Shown: piece by piece, positions 21,514 through 27,248 of the stretch
Layout of the letters: each line of letters opens with the position of its first letter
Numbering within the stretch: position 1 is the first letter of the stretch
From: Gaiellasilicea sp037721555
Lineage (GTDB): Bacteria; Actinomycetota; Thermoleophilia; Gaiellales; Gaiellaceae
Length of the DNA stretch: 27,248 nt
Assembly: GCA_037721555.1 (NCBI GenBank)
Contig: JBBJOI010000038.1
Coordinates: 1-27,248 of the forward strand
Direction of reading: 5' to 3'
The notes under the pieces: model-generated
The model's database searches: none
Seen by the model: only the letters and a program-made list of their open reading frames with translations
What the model was told of the DNA's origin: nothing
Translations under genes and position numbers: made by a program

Positions 21514-22154
21514 AGCACGAGCACGCGCACGACGGCACCGGAGTGCATGGACACTCGCACGGGCTCGTCGACCCGTCGATCGTCCGCTCCCGCGAGGGCG
21601 TCAAGGCCGTCTCGATCAGCCTCGTCGTTCTCCTCGCCACCACGCTGATCCAGATCGGCGTCTTCATCAGCACGACCAGCGTCGCGCTGCTCGCCGACCT
21701 GATCCACAACTTCGGCGACGCCCTGACCGCCCTCCCGCTCGGAATCGCTTTCTTCCTGCGCAGCGCACGCGGCGAGAAGGCAGCCGGCTACTTCGTCGTC
21801 GCGACGATCTTCGTCAGCGCCTGCGTCGCGCTCTGGCAGACGATCGAGCGCCTAATCGACCCGCAGCCGCTCTCCCATCTCGGCGCGCTCGCCGCCGCCG
21901 GCGCGGTCGGCTTCATCGGCAACGAGCTCGCCGCCCTGATCCGCCTCCGCGCCGGCAAGCGCCTCAGCAGCCCTGCACTTGTCGCCGACGGCTACCACGC
22001 ACGCACCGACGGATTCGTCTCCCTCGGAGTCGTCGGCAGCGCGATCATCGTGGCGCTCGGCTTCGAGCTCGGCGATCCTCTGATCGGCCTCGCGATCACG
22101 CTGATCATCCTGCGGATCACCTGGCAGTCGTGGCGGACGATCCGCGCCGCCTGA
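21510..22154 (+). CDS. Cation diffusion facilitator, short form
   Basis: 214 residues. The His-rich N-terminus (MKHEHAHDGTGVHGHSHG) is typical of zinc CDF exporters. Transport-site motifs are ADLIHNFGDAL (Asp63, His66, Asp70) in TM2 and ADGYHARTDGF (Asp160, His163, Asp167) in TM5. The chain ends straight after TM6 (ITLIILRITWQSWRTIRAA), so the ~80-residue cytoplasmic dimerisation domain of ordinary CDF proteins is absent. CTD-less CDF proteins are known and functional. It is coupled to the ArsR sensor and probably exports zinc or cobalt. Confidence 0.92.
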   Translation: MKHEHAHDGTGVHGHSHGLVDPSIVRSREGVKAVSISLVVLLATTLIQIGVFISTTSVALLADLIHNFGDALTALPLGIAFFLRSARGEKAAGYFVVATIFVSACVALWQTIERLIDPQPLSHLGALAAAGAVGFIGNELAALIRLRAGKRLSSPALVADGYHARTDGFVSLGVVGSAIIVALGFELGDPLIGLAITLIILRITWQSWRTIRAA

Positions 22155-22174
22155 GCCGCGCCGCGCGGCGGCAG

Positions 22175-22912
22175 TCACTCGGTCATCGAGCGGAAGCGTC
22201 CGTGCCACCAGTGGTACCAGACGGCCCCGGTGTAGGCGTTCACCGACAGCATCCCGGCGACCCGATCGCCCTCGAGGGCGTGGATCGTGTAGTAGCCGGG
22301 GAAGGTGTCGGCCTGGCCGGCGCTAAGCGCGCCCTGCTGGCGGGCGAGCCAGCGGGCGGCGATCGCCTCCGCCTCCCGGGCCGAGACGCTCGGCTTCGCG
22401 GTCGCGGGCGAGGGTGCCCAGGTCGAATCGCCAGGCGATCCCCCGCTCATCATCCCGCCGGCTTGGGAGCCGCCCATCATCCCGGTCATCATCCCCGAGC
22501 GGCCGCCCCAGCGGGACTCGCCCATCATCCCGTAGCGGGTGTTCCACATCATCGCCGGGCCGTACTCGAGCCAGACTGCCCCCGTGGTCGGGTTGACGAG
22601 AACCTCCGTTCCGAGCTCGCCGCCGGGCTCGACGAGCTCGGCGTAGTAGTTGTTCTCGAACCGCATCACCTCGCCAACCCGCAGGTCGAGCCGCTCGGCG
22701 AACCGCTCCGCCTGCCGCTTCGCGCCGGCCAGGTCGCGGACGGGGTCGCCTCCCCCGCTCGAGGAGTAGCCCATCATCCCCGGACCGAAGCGCGACATAC
22801 TCCAGCCCCGGTCACCGCCCTGCGCGAACGCCCACGTCGCCGACACAGTCAGCGCGGCGAGCGCGGCGACGAGCACGAGGGTCGCAGTACGCTTGCTCGT
22901 CCTCGAGCGCAT
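22175..22912 (-). CDS. Exported methionine-rich PepSY-like protein
   Basis: 245 residues. A signal sequence (LVLVAALAALTVSATWAFA) is followed by a Met/Gly-rich GPGMMGYSS, a first beta-rich unit ending VLVNPTTGAVWLEYGPAMM, a central linker thick with Met pairs (GMMGESRWGGRSGMMTGMMG, then GGMMSGG) and a second unit ending MLSVNAYTGAVWYHWWHGRF. The (N)xxTGAVW repeats resemble PepSY-type modules. Methionine-rich exported segments commonly bind Cu(I). It follows a SHOCT gene by six bases on the same strand. A periplasmic or cell-surface copper-handling role is inferred. Confidence 0.75.
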   Translation of the reverse strand: MRSRTSKRTATLVLVAALAALTVSATWAFAQGGDRGWSMSRFGPGMMGYSSSGGGDPVRDLAGAKRQAERFAERLDLRVGEVMRFENNYYAELVEPGGELGTEVLVNPTTGAVWLEYGPAMMWNTRYGMMGESRWGGRSGMMTGMMGGSQAGGMMSGGSPGDSTWAPSPATAKPSVSAREAEAIAARWLARQQGALSAGQADTFPGYYTIHALEGDRVAGMLSVNAYTGAVWYHWWHGRFRSMTE

Positions 22913-22918
22913 CTCTGT

Positions 22919-23164
22919 TCAGCTCGCTTCGCGAAGCTTGTCGCGCAGCGCCTGATAGGTGCCGGCATCGATCTCACCGCGCGCCAGGCGACGACCGAGA
23001 ATCTCCTCCGGCCGCTCACTCGCTCCCTCAACGCGATCCACCACGCCTGGACGAGCGAACAGTTGCGCTCCCGCCCAGACGATCGCGGCGATCAGGCCGA
23101 CCCAGAACAGCGACATCAGGATCCATCCGCCTGCGCCCATTCCGTCGTACCAGCCGTCCATCAT
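22919..23164 (-). CDS. SHOCT-domain small membrane protein
   Basis: 81 residues from ATG 23164 behind a good GGAGG. The N-terminus MMDGWYDGMGAGGW is followed by one TM helix (ILMSLFWVGLIAAIVWAG), a short linker, and a C-terminal SHOCT motif (EEILGRRLARGEIDAGTYQAL). SHOCT domains are short oligomerisation modules; proteins of this form often accompany copper and heavy-metal genes. It is the likely first gene of a pair with the methionine-rich protein. Confidence 0.85.
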   Translation of the reverse strand: MMDGWYDGMGAGGWILMSLFWVGLIAAIVWAGAQLFARPGVVDRVEGASERPEEILGRRLARGEIDAGTYQALRDKLREAS

Positions 23165-23264
23165 CGGGTACCTCCTCCAGTGTTCGTGCAGTGCATAGAG
23201 CATTGCCGCGAGATGACTGACCGGCGTCGGTAGCGACTACGGATCGTCGCTCCGTGGAACCCCG

Positions 23265-23618
23265 CTAGTGATGTTCCTGGTGGTCTGCATCCTCGATCCC
23301 CGGCCGCGGCGACGTGTCCTCGCCCCCGCTGATCGCGGGGCCGATCACAAACGACGAGAGCGAGAACATCACGGCAAAAACGGCGAGCGCGATCGCCGGA
23401 GCCCGCCAGGTGCGGAAGCGCCGGTACACGCGCAACAGAAACGGGACGGCGGCGACCAACCCAACCGAGGCGAAGAGGATCGTGCCCCCGGTCCCGGCCA
23501 GGAGGGCGGCGCCGGCGAGCGGACCGACGTGATGGAGGACGTGCGGCAGTAGGCCGATGAAGCCTCCCCAGGCCGCCAGCACCGCGCTCCGCACGCGCCT
23601 AACCAGCACATCAAGCAT
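23265..23618 (-). CDS. Membrane protein with His-rich C-terminus
   Basis: 117 residues from ATG 23618 (preceded by GGAGG). Three hydrophobic helices are visible: AAWGGFIGLLPHVLHHVG to AGTGGTILF, VGLVAAVPFLLRVY, and AIALAVFAVMFSLSSFVIG. The chain ends DADHQEHH, a possible metal-binding tail; HVLHHVG adds histidines at the membrane. Proteins of this type sit beside copper-resistance genes in actinobacteria. The open frame continues upstream in register with the tail of a P-type ATPase remnant. Confidence 0.7.
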   Translation of the reverse strand: MLDVLVRRVRSAVLAAWGGFIGLLPHVLHHVGPLAGAALLAGTGGTILFASVGLVAAVPFLLRVYRRFRTWRAPAIALAVFAVMFSLSSFVIGPAISGGEDTSPRPGIEDADHQEHH

Positions 23619-23639
23619 CTGTCCTCCTGGTAGGGATGT

Positions 23640-23751
23640 GGGCGACGACGCGCCGACTGCTTGTGGGAGGTGGAGGCGCTTGAGCATGAGCGGGTTTACC
23701 TGCCAGGATCACGCTCGAGCCGGCCATCGAGAGGGCGGCGAGCGTCGAGTG
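23640..23751 (-). pseudogene. Heavy-metal P-type ATPase C-terminal stub
   Basis: Right after the stop of the next gene, the minus strand reads STLAALSMAGSSVILAG, then (after a one-base frame change at ~23697) NPLMLKRLHLP. This is the last TM helix and tail of heavy-metal P1B ATPases (LAALAMAxSSVxVxxNxLRLKR). The other several hundred residues are missing. I read it as what remains after a deletion or a misjoin. It suggests that the adjacent small metal genes once followed a copper or zinc ATPase. Confidence 0.55.
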
Positions 23752-24378
23752 CTAGAAGCCGAGCCCGACCCCGCTTTGCTGTACCGGGCGTTCCCAGGAG
23801 TAGACGACTTCGGCCAGGCGCGGAGCGCCGTCGACGATGTCGCGCCAGGCAGCGGCGGCGGCCCAGAGGTCGAGCTGGCCGAGCAAACCCTCGAGTGCCT
23901 TATCCGAGTCGGCCTCGAAGACGAAGATCGCCTCTCTCGGCGTCAACAGCAGCTGGTGGCGCACCAGGAGGGTGTCGACAGGGTCGAACGGAGGGCCCTG
24001 GCGGGCCAACTGCCGCGCGTACTCGAGCGTGCCTCCCTTCAGCGGGATGACGACGGTTGCCCGCCGCGGCGCGAGCAGGCGGAGTTCCGAGAGCCGGTGG
24101 ACGAGCTCCTGAAGGACGCCGGCGTGCATCACCGTGCTGGCGACGAGGAAGTCGCCGCCCGCACGCTCGACGACGAGTGTTGGCTGCCCGTCGAGCCGCT
24201 CCTCGGCTTTCTGACCGAGCCGGAAGCTCCGCAGCTCGTCGAAGTCGATCGTGCGCCGGATGGCATCTTCGCCACCATTTCGCCCTTCGAGGATCAGGGC
24301 TTTCGGGGCGAGCTCGAGCTTGCCGACATAGGTGTGGCCGCTCGGCTCGCGCCACTTGACGGCGTATGAAGTCTTCAT
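23752..24378 (-). CDS. Protein of unknown function (208 residues)
   Basis: From ATG 24378 the product begins MKTSYAVKWREPSGHTYVGK and KLELAPKALILEGRNGG, a small beta-sheet domain like those that read out as PH- or SHOCT-like folds, up to about residue 90. The second half contains LVRHQLLLTPREAIFVFEAD and LWAAAAAWRDIVDGAPRLAE, an alpha-beta segment resembling a stand-alone ferredoxin-like domain. No signal peptide or TM helix is seen. I do not recognise a named family. Its stop lies directly against the ATPase stub. Its leader contains a strong palindrome (24434-24450). Confidence 0.65.
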   Translation of the reverse strand: MKTSYAVKWREPSGHTYVGKLELAPKALILEGRNGGEDAIRRTIDFDELRSFRLGQKAEERLDGQPTLVVERAGGDFLVASTVMHAGVLQELVHRLSELRLLAPRRATVVIPLKGGTLEYARQLARQGPPFDPVDTLLVRHQLLLTPREAIFVFEADSDKALEGLLGQLDLWAAAAAWRDIVDGAPRLAEVVYSWERPVQQSGVGLGF

Positions 24379-24433
24379 GCTCCAAGGATGGCTTCGTGGC
24401 CGCGCTCCGGCGTGAGGGGAAGCGCTGATCCTG

Positions 24434-24461
24434 CTGCGGGAAACCCGCAGACATCCTGCGG
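24434..24461. promoter_or_regulatory. Overlapping palindromes upstream of the unknown gene
   Basis: CTGCGGG-AAA-CCCGCAG (24434-24450) is a perfect palindrome, and CCGCAG-ACATC-CTGCGG (24445-24461) overlaps it, so the middle arm can pair with either side. It lies 56 to 83 bases upstream of the minus-strand gene starting at 24378. A 15-base word of it recurs upstream of the histidine kinase (25481). It could be an operator or an RNA switch. Confidence 0.45.
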
Positions 24462-24683
24462 AGCGGCGACAGCGTTCATCCTCACGGTGAACCAAACTCT
24501 GCGCCCAAACAGAAGACTGGCCCTGCGAAGTCGAACTCTGTTTGCCTCAGCTCTAACGCCTCGGGCGCCAAATGGCGCGTCGGTGGGTTCTGGGCTTCGG
24601 GCCGGAATCCTGGCTGCAGGGCCAGCGCACACTCTACACCGAGTTTGTGTGTGACGTTACGAGTCTCTTAGATCCACGCCAGC

Positions 24684-24705
24684 GGGCCGCCCCGAAGGAC
24701 GGCCC
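24684..24705 (-). terminator. Probable terminator of the two-TM membrane gene
   Basis: GGGCCGCC (24684-24691) can pair with GG(A)CGGCCC (24697-24705) around a CCGAA loop, one bulged base. It lies 27 bases after the stop of the minus-strand membrane gene. No U-run follows. The rest of 24379-24731, about 350 bases, holds only this hairpin, the overlapping palindromes and a minor GCGCC-AAAT-GGCGC repeat; I see no gene there. Confidence 0.5.
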
Positions 24706-24731
24706 ATGTCGGTGGGTGAGATGCGCGGGTG

Positions 24732-25376
24732 TTACGCCACCGGGACCGGAGTCCTGGCGGGCTTCGGGTCGCGCTTCCCGAAGGTGACGGTGCGGTCCGC
24801 GTTCCGGAGAGCACCACCGACTGCGAGGATCGCGAAGCCGAAGCCGGAGAGGAGGAGGGCGATCCCGACGACGATCCCGAAGAGCGCGGTCTGCTCGGCC
24901 ATGTAGCTCGTGTTGAGCGCGGTCGTGAGTGCGGTTGCGGTCACCCAGATGTTCCGGGCGCCGTTCGCGACCGGCTCGCCGTCGGGTCCCTTCTGCGCGG
25001 CCGCCGGGTCGTTCGTGCCCTTGGCGGTGCCGTCGGGCGTCGCGAAGCGGCCCATCTGGGAGTAGGTCAGGCCGCCGGTCGCCTCGAGCGTGTGGATCCG
25101 CATGTAGCTCGCGAAGGCGCGCGCCCGGTCGCCGGTGTCGATCGGCTTGCCGGCGATGTCCACGGTCGGGGTCTTCAGGCTGTCGGGCAGCCCGGCCTTC
25201 TTGGCGTCGGCCGCGATCAGAGCGGGGGTCATGTCGTCGGCGCCGACGATCTGCTCGAGCTTGAGGCTGTCCCGGACGGTGTTGCGTCCGTTGACGCCGA
25301 GCACCAGCGCGCCGATCCCGAAGGCAATCAGGACGACGGCGGCGAGGAGGCCACCGATCTCGAAGCATTTGCGCAT
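24732..25376 (-). CDS. Two-TM membrane protein of unknown function
   Basis: 214 residues from ATG 25376, behind AAAGGAA. The N-terminal helix is IGGLLAAVVLIAFGIGALVLG; a ~130-residue extracytoplasmic part follows, with a conserved-looking DDMTPALIAADAKKAG, RARAFASYMRIHTLEATGG and a GARNIWVTATALTTALN stretch. A second helix (TALFGIVVGIALLLSGFGF) and a basic tail close it. Proteins of this shape are common in actinobacteria with no assigned role. It is divergent from the histidine kinase gene, sharing the 25377-25527 promoter region. Confidence 0.78.
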   Translation of the reverse strand: MRKCFEIGGLLAAVVLIAFGIGALVLGVNGRNTVRDSLKLEQIVGADDMTPALIAADAKKAGLPDSLKTPTVDIAGKPIDTGDRARAFASYMRIHTLEATGGLTYSQMGRFATPDGTAKGTNDPAAAQKGPDGEPVANGARNIWVTATALTTALNTSYMAEQTALFGIVVGIALLLSGFGFAILAVGGALRNADRTVTFGKRDPKPARTPVPVA

Positions 25377-25480
25377 TCTGATTCCTTTTGTCGCGGCCGG
25401 AGCTTCTTTCGTCGTCCAGCCTGTGCATCCAGTCTCCGCCGTGCCGGTTGCGCCGGCATCGGGCCGCTCCCTGAACCTCG

Positions 25481-25499
25481 CTGCGGGTTTCCCGCGTAG
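25481..25499. promoter_or_regulatory. Palindrome upstream of the histidine kinase
   Basis: CTGCGGGTTTCCCGC (25481-25495) followed by GTAG forms a near-perfect palindrome 29 bases before the kinase ATG. The same 15 bases occur on the minus strand at 24450-24436 in front of the unknown gene. Both sites are in 5' regions, so a shared regulator, perhaps the response regulator encoded next door, is a testable idea. Confidence 0.4.
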
Positions 25500-25527
25500 C
25501 TCGGCCACCGCTACTAGGCTCCCAGGG

Positions 25528-27138
25528 ATGGCCTCCACGGACAACCGGCTGCGCTCGCTCTTCGAGGCCGGTGTCGCGCTCAGCTCCGAGCTTTCGCTGG
25601 ATGCCCTGCTGCAGAAGCTGGCCGAGACCGCCGCGGAGCTCACAGGAGCGCGTTACGTGGCGATGGGCGTGATCGACCAGACGGGCGCGGCGCTCGAGCG
25701 CTTCATCACCCACGGCGTCGACGCGGAAGTCCACGCCGCGATCGGGGACCTTCCCCGCGGCCGTGGCGTCCTCGGCGTACTGATCACGGACGCGCAGCCT
25801 CTCCGCCTCCACGAGCTCGCCGATGACCCGCGTTCCGTTGGCTTCCCGCCCCATCACCCGCCGATGCACACCTTCCTCGGAGTCCCGGTGCTCCTGCGGG
25901 GGGTCGCCTACGGCAACCTCTATCTGACCGAGAAGGAGGGCGGCGGCGACTTCACCGAGGAGGACGAGGAGCTCGTGCGGCTCCTGGCCACCCAGGCGGC
26001 GGTTGCGATCGAGAACGCCCGTCTCTACGAGTCGGCCACTCGCTGGTCACGCCAGCTCGAGTCGATCAACGAGATCTCATCCGCACTCGTCCAGGAGACC
26101 GAGCTGGGGACTCTGCTCGAGCTCGTGACTGAGCGCCTGCGCGAGCTGATCGACGCCCGCGCGGTGGCGATCGGACTGCCGCAGCCCGACGGCTCGGTCC
26201 GGATCGAGGCCGCCTCCGGGGAGCCGATGACGGGCGTCGTGCTCGGAGCCCACTCGAAGAGCGTCCGGGTGCTCGAGCGTCGGCGCAGCGAGCGCGTCGA
26301 CTCCGTCCTCGATGACCCGGACGTCGACCACGACTTCTCGCGCCGCTTCGGCGCGAGGGCCGCGATCTGGGTCCCCCTCCTCGTGCGTGACCGGGCGATC
26401 GGGCTCCTCTTCGCGATCGACAAGCGCGGCCCCGACCCGCGCTTCGGCGATGACGACCTCCGGGTCGCGGAGAGCTTCGCCTCGCGCGCGGCGGGGGCCG
26501 TCGAGCTCTCCGAGCGTGTCGCCCGCGACTCCGTGCGGCGCGTCGTCGCGGCCCAGGAGCAAGAACGGGCGCGGCTCGCCCTCGAGCTGCACGACGAGAC
26601 CGGGCAGGCGTTGACGTCGATCCTGCTCGGACTCAAGGCGCTCGAGGGGGATCCGACACCCGATCACATCGCCGCCCTGCGCGAGCTCGTCGTCGAAACA
26701 CTCCGAAATGTGCGGCAGCTGGCGGTCGACCTCCGGCCGAGCGCCCTCGACGACTTCGGCCTCGAGCCCGCGCTCCGCCGATTGGCCGAGGGCTTCACCG
26801 AGCAAGCGACGCTCGACGTCGACCTCGTCGCCGAGCTCGGGAGGGAGCGGCTGCCACGCGAAGTCGAGACAGCGCTCTACCGGATCGTCCAGGAGTCGCT
26901 CACGAACATCGCCAAGCACGCCGGCGCAACACGGGTCGGGATCTCGCTGATCCGCCGTGCCCGCAACGTCGCTCTCATCGTCGAGGACGACGGCCGCGGC
27001 TTCGAGCCAAACGACGCGCACGGAGACTCGCTCGGCCTCGTCGGGATGCGGGAACGCGTGGGCCTGCTACGCGGCCGCTTCGCGATCGAGTCGCAACCCG
27101 GAAAGGGCGCGACGATCACCGTCCAGGTGCCGCTGTGA
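25528..27138 (+). CDS. GAF-GAF sensor histidine kinase (NarL-partner, HisKA_3 type)
   Basis: 536 residues, soluble. The first GAF domain spans ~10-165 (LTGARYVAMGVIDQ; FLGVPVLLRGVAYGNLYL) and the second ~180-335 (ARAVAIGLPQPDGS; AIWVPLLVRDRAIGLLF). The dimerisation domain has ERARLALELHDETGQALTS with the phospho-accepting His355. The ATPase domain has the N-box ESLTNIAKHAGA around 456-467 and the G1 box EDDGRGFE near 486. The layout resembles DevS/DosT- and NreB-type sensors, but neither a haem ligand nor a cysteine cluster can be assigned by eye. The stop overlaps the response regulator start (GTGA). Confidence 0.92.
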   Translation: MASTDNRLRSLFEAGVALSSELSLDALLQKLAETAAELTGARYVAMGVIDQTGAALERFITHGVDAEVHAAIGDLPRGRGVLGVLITDAQPLRLHELADDPRSVGFPPHHPPMHTFLGVPVLLRGVAYGNLYLTEKEGGGDFTEEDEELVRLLATQAAVAIENARLYESATRWSRQLESINEISSALVQETELGTLLELVTERLRELIDARAVAIGLPQPDGSVRIEAASGEPMTGVVLGAHSKSVRVLERRRSERVDSVLDDPDVDHDFSRRFGARAAIWVPLLVRDRAIGLLFAIDKRGPDPRFGDDDLRVAESFASRAAGAVELSERVARDSVRRVVAAQEQERARLALELHDETGQALTSILLGLKALEGDPTPDHIAALRELVVETLRNVRQLAVDLRPSALDDFGLEPALRRLAEGFTEQATLDVDLVAELGRERLPREVETALYRIVQESLTNIAKHAGATRVGISLIRRARNVALIVEDDGRGFEPNDAHGDSLGLVGMRERVGLLRGRFAIESQPGKGATITVQVPL

Positions 27139-27248
27139 TCCGAGTCGTGATCGTCGACGACCACGCGGTCGTTCGCGCCGGAATCCGCCTGCTGCTCGAG
27201 GGCCAAGACGACATCGAGGTCGTCGGCGAGGGCGGCACCGCCGAGGAG
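27135..27248 (+). CDS. NarL/FixJ-type response regulator (partial, cut by window end)
   Basis: A GTG overlapping the kinase stop opens VIRVVIVDDHAVVRAGIRLL and LEGQDDIEVVGEGGTAEE, the start of a receiver domain with the acidic pair DD and the DHxxVRxG signature of NarL-type regulators. The phospho-acceptor Asp and DNA-binding domain lie beyond the window. It is the cognate partner of the GAF-GAF kinase. Confidence 0.93.
   Translation, partial: MIRVVIVDDHAVVRAGIRLLLEGQDDIEVVGEGGTAEE

Overview
The window is a piece of a high-GC genome with dense, short-spaced genes on both strands. The tyrosine recombinase, WGxxGxxG-like secreted protein, GAF/GAF NarL-type kinase, kynureninase-like enzyme, ThyX and the GGGACTGTCCC palindromic repeats together suggest an actinobacterium, probably of the Thermoleophilia/Gaiellales type. 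That placement is inferred from gene style, not computed. The first ~80 bases are C-rich low-complexity sequence and may be a contig edge.

Layout. (1) 0.1-2.5 kb: an out-of-frame remnant joining an ECF sigma factor to an anti-sigma (RskA-like) tail, a frameshifted VOC/glyoxalase gene, thyX, and a DUF72 gene. (2) 2.5-3.0 kb: a cold-shock protein coupled to an IF-1-like gene that appears to start at AUC. (3) 3.07-6.6 kb, minus strand: formate-tetrahydrofolate ligase overlapping a cyclodeaminase/cyclohydrolase, a tiny basic ORF, and a kynureninase-like PLP enzyme. (4) 6.6-11.5 kb: two clusters of REP-like palindromes, a Y1/RAYT transposase without its own stop, an NAD-dependent epimerase, a cytochrome P460-like gene broken inside its CxxCH haem motif, a methyltransferase, and a FAD disulfide oxidoreductase. 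(5) 11.7-14.1 kb: a small unknown gene, a perfect hairpin terminator, DUF2237, and a head-to-head join of a 5'-truncated CbbR-like LysR gene with a 5'-truncated phosphoribulokinase gene, a possible Calvin-cycle relic, followed by a small secreted protein. (6) 14.1-15.1 kb: a decayed integration site, with a broken small gene, a frameshifted tyrosine recombinase tail, and the 3' half of a tRNA-Thr with its terminator.

(7) 15.2-21.1 kb is the most coherent unit, a sulfur-stress cassette. An OsmC gene lies divergent from a cysteine-containing ArsR repressor across a dyad operator. The repressor is followed, in tightly overlapping order, by a DUF2892 membrane protein, an MMPL transporter, a persulfide dioxygenase-rhodanese fusion (one frameshift), a free rhodanese and a TauE/SafE exporter. 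This resembles BigR/SqrR/CstR-type regulons that oxidise sulfane sulfur and export the sulfite formed. The MMPL transporter inside it is unusual. (8) 21.1-23.75 kb: a metal module with an ArsR bearing an alpha-5 zinc-site motif, a short CDF exporter, and a minus-strand set of a SHOCT protein, a methionine-rich PepSY-like protein, a His-tailed membrane protein and the tail of a heavy-metal P-type ATPase. (9) 23.75-27.25 kb: an unknown protein, a two-TM membrane protein, a GAF-GAF histidine kinase, and the start of its NarL-type response regulator.

Two kinds of damage recur: single-base frameshifts in otherwise good genes (VOC, P460, persulfide dioxygenase, integrase), and joins that leave only gene ends (sigma/anti-sigma, CbbR/PRK, P-type ATPase). 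Read-level checking is needed to decide whether these are assembly faults or real decay.
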